Part shown: positions 1 to 6,239 of the stretch, one piece after another
Layout of the letters: every line of letters begins with the position of its first letter
Position numbering within the stretch: the stretch's first letter is position 1
DNA from: Comamonadaceae bacterium
Lineage (GTDB): Bacteria > Pseudomonadota > Gammaproteobacteria > Burkholderiales > Burkholderiaceae_C
Assembly: GCA_947448735.1 (NCBI GenBank)
Contig: CANFOS010000013.1
Coordinates: 18,397-82,396 of the forward strand
DNA length: 64,000 bases
Reading direction: 5' to 3'
Position numbers and translations under genes: made by a program
The notes under the pieces: model-generated
What the model was told of the DNA's origin: nothing
Databases searched by the model: none
Seen by the model: only the letters and a program-made list of their open reading frames with translations

Positions 1-276
1 CGGCAGGATCACCCGCGCCACGTAGAGCGGCAGGTCCGCGCCCACGTTCGCCGGCGCATCGACCAGCAGTTCGATCTCTTCATCGGCCACCGCGCGGCCC
101 AGCATGCGCGAACGCAGCAGGTTCTCCAACAGGATGCGGATGACGTATGGCATCCGCTCCAGGTCGCCCCCGCGTTCCGCGACGCTGCGGCGCAGGTCCA
201 CCACGCGCCATTGCCGGCCGGCGACGGCCAGGCTGGTATGGAAGGGACGGATAGGGGATGGTGCGGGAGGAGTCAA
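1..276 (-). CDS. Aconitase-family hydro-lyase, N-terminal fragment cut by the window edge
   Basis: This gene is absent from the ORF track because it has no ATG at the proper start. Read on the minus strand, the frame gives GRQWRVVDLRRSV, then MPYVIRILLENLLR and AVADEEIELL, which matches the N-terminus of AcnA-type aconitases (the LPxSLKVLLENLLR block). The open frame begins just after a TGA at 289-291. TTG at 276 is the best available start, but no clear Shine-Dalgarno is visible. The rest of the protein lies beyond base 1. It is divergent from the GntR regulator. Beside a tricarballylate-dehydrogenase-like gene, a role in hydrating cis-aconitate or an analogue is plausible, but this is inference. 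Confidence 0.75.
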   Translation of the reverse strand, partial: MTPPAPSPIRPFHTSLAVAGRQWRVVDLRRSVAERGGDLERMPYVIRILLENLLRSRMLGRAVADEEIELLVDAPANVGADLPLYVARVILP

Positions 277-286
277 GACGGCAAAG

Positions 287-294
287 TGTCAACA
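287..294. promoter_or_regulatory. Putative GntR/FCD operator half of a pair (TGTCAACA)
   Basis: The site TGTCAACA is a TGT-NN-ACA inverted repeat. It lies in the divergent intergenic region between the aconitase-like gene and the GntR regulator. A second TGT-NN-ACA site lies at 418-425, and the flanking bases are also alike (AAAGTGT..ACA.TTGG). FCD-type GntR proteins commonly bind short GT-N(2-3)-AC palindromes, so autoregulation is plausible. The binding role is inferred. Confidence 0.35.
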
Positions 295-417
295 GTTGGG
301 CCGCAAGAGCACTGCCGCGGCTGAGCTCAGTTTAGCGCGAAGAAGTTGTTTTTTATTGGTAATCAGGGAAAACCCTGAAATTCCGCTCAGCGTAGCAGTT
401 TCCGCGCAAACCCAAAG

Positions 418-425
418 TGTTGACA
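418..425. promoter_or_regulatory. Putative GntR/FCD operator (TGTTGACA) or overlapping -35
   Basis: The site TGTTGACA is the second TGT-NN-ACA repeat upstream of the GntR gene, 30 bases before its ATG. It contains TTGACA, so it could equally be a -35 box. A repressor bound here would then block the promoter. The longer context AAAGTGTTGACATTTGGC resembles that of the 287-294 site. Confidence 0.35.
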
Positions 426-455
426 TTTGGCAGGTGCTTCACTAAAGTCCAGCTC

Positions 456-1163
456 ATGTCTGCCGCGCTCTATTCCCCGCAAAAAGCGAAGTCCCCACCG
501 CTGGCGGACGCCATCCTGGGCGAGTTGCTGCAGCGCATTTACGACGGGCGCCTGGCGCAGGGCGATCCGATCAACGAGGCCGTGATTGCCGAAGAGTTCG
601 GCGTCAGCCGCGGCCCGGTGCGTGAAGCCGTGCGCCGGCTGCAGGGCATCCAGCTGATCACCCGCGAGCCCTACCTGAAGGCGCGCGTGGTCACGCTGAC
701 GCAGGAGGGCGCGCGCGAGCTGTTCGAGATGCGCATGGCGCTGGAAGGCGTCGCCTGCCGGCTGGCCGCGCAGCGGATGACGGAGGACGAGATCAATGAC
801 CTGCTGCGCGAGCTGGAGCAGGACCGGCAGCGCACGCTGGCGGGCAAGAGCGCCAAGAGCACGACCAAGGCATTCGACTTCCACGAGCGCATCGTCCGCG
901 GCAGCCGCAACTCCCGCATCGTCGATGCGCTGTGCGGCGATATGTACCACCTGCTGCGCATGTACCGTCGCCGCTCCTCGGCCGTGCCGGAGCGCAAAAG
1001 CCAGGCCTACGCCGAACACTGGCAGATCGTGCGGGCGCTGCGCGCGCGCGACGGCGAGCTGGCCGAATCGCTGATGCGGGCCCACGTGCTGCGGGCCGAC
1101 GAGCACCTTTTCACCAGCCTGCCGCTCATCGCCAGCGACACGGCGGCACAGCGCCGGGCCTGA
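456..1163 (+). CDS. GntR-family (FCD subfamily) transcriptional regulator
   Basis: This 235-residue regulator has an N-terminal winged helix-turn-helix at about residues 18-75 (EEFGVSRGPVREAVRRLQ) and an all-helical FCD ligand domain at about 85-220, with the usual FHERIVRGSRNSRI segment. The ORF track extends it to a GTG at 417, but that lies inside the probable operator, so ATG 456 is preferred. It heads the organic-acid cluster and is divergent from the aconitase-like gene, which suggests control in response to a carboxylic-acid inducer. The ligand cannot be read from the sequence. Confidence 0.88.
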   Translation: MSAALYSPQKAKSPPLADAILGELLQRIYDGRLAQGDPINEAVIAEEFGVSRGPVREAVRRLQGIQLITREPYLKARVVTLTQEGARELFEMRMALEGVACRLAAQRMTEDEINDLLRELEQDRQRTLAGKSAKSTTKAFDFHERIVRGSRNSRIVDALCGDMYHLLRMYRRRSSAVPERKSQAYAEHWQIVRALRARDGELAESLMRAHVLRADEHLFTSLPLIASDTAAQRRA

Positions 1164-1202
1164 GCTTTTGGCCGGCATTCTTTCCACACCACTTCCTATT
1201 CC

Positions 1203-2141
1203 ATGACCGACAACGCAAGAAAATTCCGGGCGCTGCTGCAAAGCGGCGAATTCATCGTCGCACCCGGCGTCTACGACGGCTACAGCGTGCGCCTGGTCGA
1301 GGCCGCCGGCTTCAAGACCGCGGCCACCAGCGGCGCCGCCCTGTCCAACGCGTTGCTGGGTGTGCCCGATGCGGGCGTGATGGGCCTGACCGAGAACGTC
1401 AACCATTGCCGGCACATTGCCCGCTCGGTCTTGATACCGGTCACGGCCGACGCCGACACCGGCTACGGCAATCCGATGAACGTGCACTACACGGTGCAGA
1501 TGTTCGAAGAGGCCGGCATTGCCGGCGTGAACATCGAGGACCAGGAAAGCCCCAAGCGCTGCGGCCACATGCCCGGCAAGGAGGTGATCTCCTGCGACGA
1601 GATGGTCAAGAAGGTCGAGGCGGCCTGCATGGCCCGGCGCGACGACGCCTTTGTCATCATTGCCCGCACCGACGCGATCGCGGTGGAAGGCATCGAGGGC
1701 GCTTGCCGGCGCGCGCGCGCCTATGCGGCCGCCGGTGCCGACATGATCTTTGCCGACGCCATCCGCTCCGAGCAGGACATCGCCGCCCTGGTGGAGGCCG
1801 CGGGCGTGCCGGTCACCATCAACATGGGCTTTGGCATCCGCTCGCGCCCGACCACACCGCTGTTCCCCATCAACCGATTGAAGGCGCTGGGCGTGCGCCG
1901 CATCAGCCTGCCGCGCATGCTGCCGGCCGCCGCCATCTACGGCATGCGGCAGGCGCTGCAGCTGATGCAGGGCGTGGTGGCAAGTGGCGAGCCGATCGAC
2001 CGGCCCGACCTGCTGGCCTCGATCGAGGATGTGATGGACCTGATGGGCTACGAGGAGATGCGCGAGCGCGAAGCCAAGCTGATGCGCTTCGGCGACCGCG
2101 CCCTCGTCGGTACGGCGGCAGCGGGGGAGGCGGGGCGATGA
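1203..2141 (+). CDS. Isocitrate lyase / PEP mutase family carbon-carbon lyase
   Basis: This 312-residue TIM-barrel enzyme carries the family signature KRCGH (in ESPKRCGHMPGKE) and the metal-binding run DADTGYGN, as in 2-methylisocitrate lyase, oxaloacetate decarboxylase and dimethylmalate lyase. These enzymes cleave 2-hydroxy di- or tricarboxylates to pyruvate or glyoxylate plus a second acid. The protein is closer in length to PrpB (about 295) than to true isocitrate lyase (over 420). It precedes the SDR, overlapping it by 4 bases. In this cluster it probably performs the cleavage step; the exact substrate is unknown. A second family member lies at 10051-10944. Confidence 0.85.
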   Translation: MTDNARKFRALLQSGEFIVAPGVYDGYSVRLVEAAGFKTAATSGAALSNALLGVPDAGVMGLTENVNHCRHIARSVLIPVTADADTGYGNPMNVHYTVQMFEEAGIAGVNIEDQESPKRCGHMPGKEVISCDEMVKKVEAACMARRDDAFVIIARTDAIAVEGIEGACRRARAYAAAGADMIFADAIRSEQDIAALVEAAGVPVTINMGFGIRSRPTTPLFPINRLKALGVRRISLPRMLPAAAIYGMRQALQLMQGVVASGEPIDRPDLLASIEDVMDLMGYEEMREREAKLMRFGDRALVGTAAAGEAGR

Positions 2142-2905
2142 AGCGGCTGCTCGACCGCGTCGCCATCATCACCGGCGCCTCCGGCGGCTTGGGCCGTGCG
2201 ACGGCGCTCCGGTTCGCACAGGAAGGCGCGCGCCTGTGCCTGGCCGACCGTGTGCCCGCCGGCGAAATTCTGGAGCTGGTGCGCGCCGAAGGCGCATCGG
2301 CCATCGAGGTCGAGACCGACGTGACAGTGGCCGGTTCCGTGCAAGCGATGGTGGAGCGCACGCTGGCAGAGTTCGGCAAGGTGGACGTCCTGGTGAACAT
2401 CGCCGGCGTCAGCTCGCACGGCGCCTCTGACGACGTGGATGAGGCGGAATGGGACCGTGTGCTGCGCGGCAACCTGACCAGCGTGTTCCTCTGCTGCAAG
2501 GCGGTATTGCCCGCCATGCGCGAGCGCGGCTACGGCCGCATCGTCAACATGAGCTCCATCCTCGGCAAGAACGGCGGCAACCCGCGGCCCTGGATCGATC
2601 CGCAAGAGCAAAAGCGCGCCGGCAATCTGGCCTATGGCGCCTCCAAGGCCGGCGTCCATGCGCTGACCTATTTTCTGGCCAAGGAAAACGCGCACCACGG
2701 AATCACGGTGAACGCCGTCGCGCCGGGGCCCATCGCCACCCACATGACGCGCAACTTTCCGCAGACGCTCAAGAACCTTATTCCGGTGGGCCGCATGGGA
2801 CAGCCGGAAGACGTGGCCGATGCGGTAGCATTTTTGGCGGGAGACAGCGCGGGCTTCATCACCGGCGAGGTGATGGACGTCAACGGCGGCGCGTGGACAG
2901 ACTAG
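2138..2905 (+). CDS. Short-chain dehydrogenase/reductase
   Basis: This 255-residue classical SDR has the cofactor motif TGASGGLG at residues 12-19, NIAG at 87-90, and the catalytic Ser140, Tyr166 and Lys170 (YGASK). Its C-terminus (GEVMDVNGGAWTD) is typical of the FabG-like group. The ORF track merges it into a longer shadow frame beginning at 932; the real start is ATG 2138, whose ATGA overlaps the stop of the lyase gene and implies translational coupling. It probably oxidises or reduces a hydroxy-acid intermediate of the same pathway with NAD(P). The substrate is not identifiable. Confidence 0.88.
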   Translation: MKRLLDRVAIITGASGGLGRATALRFAQEGARLCLADRVPAGEILELVRAEGASAIEVETDVTVAGSVQAMVERTLAEFGKVDVLVNIAGVSSHGASDDVDEAEWDRVLRGNLTSVFLCCKAVLPAMRERGYGRIVNMSSILGKNGGNPRPWIDPQEQKRAGNLAYGASKAGVHALTYFLAKENAHHGITVNAVAPGPIATHMTRNFPQTLKNLIPVGRMGQPEDVADAVAFLAGDSAGFITGEVMDVNGGAWTD

Positions 2906-2972
2906 CAGCAACGCCCAGGCACAAGTGGCACACAAGCAAACCAACGAAAAACCGAACAGGAGACAAGACAAG

Positions 2973-4430
2973 ATGCAAGCACAGCAAACCGCCTATGACG
3001 TGATCGTCATAGGCTCCGGCGTTGCAGGACTTTCGGCCGCGGTGTCGGCACAGGAAAACGGCGCAAAGGTCTGCCTGGTGGACCGGGCATCGGCCGCAGA
3101 GGCGGGCGGCAACACCCGCCACACCGGCGCCTACATCCGGATGAAGTCGGTGGACCAGGTGTCAGACGATTTCGAGGAGCACTTCGCAGCCAATGCCGGC
3201 GGCTACCTTGATCCGTTGATGATGGCCGACGTGGCGCGCGATCAACCGAGCTGGCCGCCGCTCTTGAAGGCGCTGAGCTTCGTCGATCCCAACGTGGTCG
3301 CGACGCTTGCCAGCGAATCACCGCCAACACTGGCATGGCTGCAAGGCCATGGCGTGCAGTTCTTTCCGCTGGACGTGCCATTCCCCACCTCGGCCCAGCC
3401 GCGCATCGTGCCCAGCGGCGGCGGACTGGCGCTGGTGGAGTCGCTCACCAAGGTGCTGACGCAGAAGGGCGGCACGGTGCTCTACGAAACCGCCGCCATG
3501 TCGCTGCTGCAGGATGACCAGGGCCGCGTCAGCGGCGTGCGGTCGCAGGGCCGCGGCCACCGCCGCATCGACCTGCAGGCCCGTGCGGTGGTGATCGCCA
3601 GCGGCGGCTTCCAGGGCAATGCGGAGATGCTGACCCGCTACATCGGCCCGCGCGCGCTGCACCTGCGCGCCATGTCGGTCGGCGGCCGCTACAACAAGGG
3701 CGAAGGCATCCGCATGGCGCTGGACATAGGGGCAGCGCCATGCGGCGACTTTGGCAGCTACCATGCCTCGCCCTTCGACCCGCGCTCGCGCCGGGCCGGC
3801 GCCTCGATCTACATCTACCCGTATGGCGTGCTGGTCAACAAGGAAGGCCTGCGCTTCGTCGATGAGGGTCCCGGCGAAACCGACGAGACCTACGAGAGCG
3901 TGACGCGCCGGATCTTCGCGCAGACCGACGGCATCGCCTGGAGCATCCTGGACGGCAAGACCGACGACCTGCCCAACCAGGCGGTGACGGTCAAGAGCGA
4001 GCAGCCGGCGATAGAGGCCGATTCACTGGCGCAGTTGGCGGGCAAGCTCGGCATCCCGGCCGACATGCTGGAGCGCACCGTCGGCGATTACAACGCGGCC
4101 TGCGTGGATGGCCAGTTCGACCCGCGGCGGGTGGACGGCCTGGCCACGCGCGGCCTGAACCCGCCGAAGTCGAACTGGGCGCGACCGCTGAACACGGCGC
4201 CGTTCAAGGCCTATCCCATCGTCTCGTCCATTGTTTTCACCTTCGGCGGACTGAAGACCGATTCGCTGGCGCGGGTGCTGAACCTGGAAGGCGACCCGAT
4301 CCCCGGCCTCTACGCCGCGGGCGAGGCGCAGGGTCTGTACTACGGCAACTACACCGGCGCGACATCGGTGCTCAAGGGTGCCGTGTTCGGGCGCATCGCC
4401 GGACGCGACGCGGCCCGCGCGATCGCATGA
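2973..4430 (+). CDS. FAD-dependent dehydrogenase, tricarballylate dehydrogenase (TcuA)-like
   Basis: This 485-residue flavoprotein belongs to the fumarate reductase/succinate dehydrogenase superfamily. It has the FAD dinucleotide motif VIGSGVAGLSAA near residue 11 and a C-terminal FAD loop (GLYAAGEAQGLYYGNYTG). The overall pattern, including GGNTRHTGAYIRM, is that of TcuA, which oxidises tricarballylate to cis-aconitate. The start is ATG 2973, preceded by AGGAGAC; the track's GTG at 2925 is upstream. No TcuB electron-transfer partner is seen in the window. With an aconitase-like gene and a Bug receptor nearby, a polycarboxylate is a reasonable but unproven substrate. Confidence 0.75.
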   Translation: MQAQQTAYDVIVIGSGVAGLSAAVSAQENGAKVCLVDRASAAEAGGNTRHTGAYIRMKSVDQVSDDFEEHFAANAGGYLDPLMMADVARDQPSWPPLLKALSFVDPNVVATLASESPPTLAWLQGHGVQFFPLDVPFPTSAQPRIVPSGGGLALVESLTKVLTQKGGTVLYETAAMSLLQDDQGRVSGVRSQGRGHRRIDLQARAVVIASGGFQGNAEMLTRYIGPRALHLRAMSVGGRYNKGEGIRMALDIGAAPCGDFGSYHASPFDPRSRRAGASIYIYPYGVLVNKEGLRFVDEGPGETDETYESVTRRIFAQTDGIAWSILDGKTDDLPNQAVTVKSEQPAIEADSLAQLAGKLGIPADMLERTVGDYNAACVDGQFDPRRVDGLATRGLNPPKSNWARPLNTAPFKAYPIVSSIVFTFGGLKTDSLARVLNLEGDPIPGLYAAGEAQGLYYGNYTGATSVLKGAVFGRIAGRDAARAIA

Positions 4431-4459
4431 CCTATCTACAAACCACGAAGGAGACAACG

Positions 4460-5458
4460 ATGAAGCAGAACCAATCGAATCGCCTGGCGGCGCTGGCCCG
4501 CGCGCTGGGATTTGCGGCGCTGGCTGCCGCCGCGCTCGCGCAGCCGGCCGCGCATGCGGCGGACGACTTTCCAAGCAAGCCCTTGCGCATGGTGGTGCCC
4601 TTCTCGCCTGGCGGCTCCACCGACGTGATTGCGCGCCTGGTCGCGCGGGAGATGTCCAAGCAGCTGGGCCAGACCGTAGTTGTGGAGAACAAGGACGGCG
4701 CCTCGGGCGCGATCGCCACCGACTTCGTCGCCAAGGCCGCACCGGACGGCTACACCATGTGCTACTGCACGACCGGCTCGATAGCGATCCTGCCGCTGAT
4801 CGATGCCAAGCTGAGCTACAAGCCCGAGCGGGACTTGTCGGCTGTGACGCATGCGGTCAACCAGCCCTTCGTCGTGGTGGTGCGCAGCAACCTCGGCGTG
4901 GACACTTTGAAGGACCTGGTCGCCATGAGCAAGAGCGGGCGCAACCTCAGCTTCGGCTCGCCCGGAACGGCAACACCCAGCCACCTGACCGGCGAGCTGC
5001 TCAACCTGGCGACTGGCATGGACATGCGCCACGTGCCCTACCGCGGCGATACGCCCGCGGTGCAGGACATGCTGGGCGGCCACATCGACGCCATGATGCT
5101 GTCGGCCATCAGCGTCAAGCCGTTGGTGGAGTCGGGCAAGGTCAAGGCGCTGGCAGTCTCCAGCACCACGCGCCTGAAGACGTTGCCCGAGCTGCCCACC
5201 ATCGCCGAGCTCGGCTATGCCGGCTTCCAGACCAACAACCTGCAGGCCATTTTTGTGCCCGCTGGCACGCCGCCGGACGTGATCGCCAAGCTCAATGCGG
5301 CGGCGGTGGCCGGGCTGCGCACGGCTGAAGCGGTGGAGAAGATCGGCGGACAGGGCCTCATCATCGTCGCTGATTCGCCGGCGTCCGCCACCCGCAGCAT
5401 GCGGGAAGAGTCGGCGCGCTGGGCCCCGGTGGTCAACAAGCTCGACCTGAAACGCTGA
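4460..5458 (+). CDS. Bug/TctC-family tripartite tricarboxylate transporter receptor
   Basis: This 332-residue exported binding protein has a signal peptide ending near AQPAAHAAD. The family blocks follow: FPSKPLRMVVPFSPGGSTDVIAR, VVVENKDGASG and AAPDGYT. Bug proteins bind carboxylates in the periplasm and deliver them to TctAB membrane proteins or act as sensors. No tctA or tctB is present in the window, so this is an orphan receptor here. The start is ATG 4460 with AAGGAG 7 bases upstream; the ORF-track start at 4427 overlaps the previous gene. Confidence 0.9.
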   Translation: MKQNQSNRLAALARALGFAALAAAALAQPAAHAADDFPSKPLRMVVPFSPGGSTDVIARLVAREMSKQLGQTVVVENKDGASGAIATDFVAKAAPDGYTMCYCTTGSIAILPLIDAKLSYKPERDLSAVTHAVNQPFVVVVRSNLGVDTLKDLVAMSKSGRNLSFGSPGTATPSHLTGELLNLATGMDMRHVPYRGDTPAVQDMLGGHIDAMMLSAISVKPLVESGKVKALAVSSTTRLKTLPELPTIAELGYAGFQTNNLQAIFVPAGTPPDVIAKLNAAAVAGLRTAEAVEKIGGQGLIIVADSPASATRSMREESARWAPVVNKLDLKR

Positions 5459-5460
5459 AG

Positions 5461-6105
5461 ATGGCCGACGCGCTGTCCATCCACGCCTCCTCGCTGGATG
5501 CGGAGGGCTGCTACAAGCTGCTCAGCGGCGTGGTGGTGCCGCGGCCCATCGCCTGGATCACCACGCAGTCCGAAGCGGGGCTGGTCAACCTGGCGCCCTT
5601 TAGCTGCTACACCTACGTCTGCAGCAAGCCGCCGATGGTCGGCATCAACATCGGCCGACGCGCAGGGCAGCGCAAGGACACCAGCCGCAACATCGTTGCG
5701 TGCGGCGAGTTCGTCGTGAACGTCGGCGACGAGACCATGGTGGAAAACGTCCACCGCAGCGCCGACGAATACCCGCCGGAAGTCAGCGAAACGCAGCTGC
5801 TGGGGCTGGAGCTTGCGCCCAGCGAACTGATCGCCACGCCCCGCCTGGCCGCGGTGCCGGTGGCCATGGAATGCAGACTGCACAGCGTTCAGGAATTCGG
5901 CGAAACCCGGGCGGAGTTCATCGTCGGCGAAGTGCTGGTGTTTCATTTTCGCGATGGCATCTACAAGGGCGGCAAGGTAGATACGGCCGCGCTGCGTCCG
6001 CTGGCCCGGCTGGGCGGGCCCAATTACGCGGGCCTCGGGCCAATGGTGACCATGGCGGCCGTTTCTCGAACGCCGCAGATGGTGACCGTGACAGATAGCG
6101 GTTGA
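5461..6105 (+). CDS. Flavin reductase-like FMN-binding split-barrel protein
   Basis: This 214-residue protein belongs to the flavin-reductase-like/DIM6-NTAB family, shown by GVVVPRPIAWITTQSEAGLVNLAPFSCY near the N-terminus (the FMN-binding split barrel) and the segment QRKDTSRNI. Its ATG lies 2 bases after the receptor stop, so it is the last gene of this operon. Members supply reduced flavin or act as FMN-dependent oxidoreductases. Which partner it serves is unclear, since no two-component monooxygenase is adjacent. The GC-rich block ends with this gene. Confidence 0.8.
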   Translation: MADALSIHASSLDAEGCYKLLSGVVVPRPIAWITTQSEAGLVNLAPFSCYTYVCSKPPMVGINIGRRAGQRKDTSRNIVACGEFVVNVGDETMVENVHRSADEYPPEVSETQLLGLELAPSELIATPRLAAVPVAMECRLHSVQEFGETRAEFIVGEVLVFHFRDGIYKGGKVDTAALRPLARLGGPNYAGLGPMVTMAAVSRTPQMVTVTDSG

Positions 6106-6171
6106 AGGACGGCCAGGACTGCGGCGCGCATCAGATGCACGCACAGCATCAGGTCGTCATTCTTTCTATAA

Positions 6172-6188
6172 CGCCATTTTTTATGGCG
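6172..6188. terminator. Short hairpin between convergent genes
   Basis: CGCCAT-TTTTT-ATGGCG forms a 6-bp stem midway between two convergent transcription units. There is no U-rich tail on either strand, so an intrinsic terminator is possible but weakly supported. Confidence 0.3.
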
Positions 6189-6239
6189 ATCTATGCATTA
6201 GCGATGCACACCCCAACACTCAGATACGGGGGCCGGTAA

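Noticed and set aside
387-1568. 393-residue minus-strand frame
   Set aside because: It is an Ala/Gln/His-rich shadow opposite the GntR and lyase genes, with no family motifs.
932-2905. 657-residue frame on the plus strand
   Set aside because: Only its last 255 codons are real (the SDR from 2138); the rest is an Arg/Gly-rich shadow of the GntR and lyase genes in a GC-rich region.
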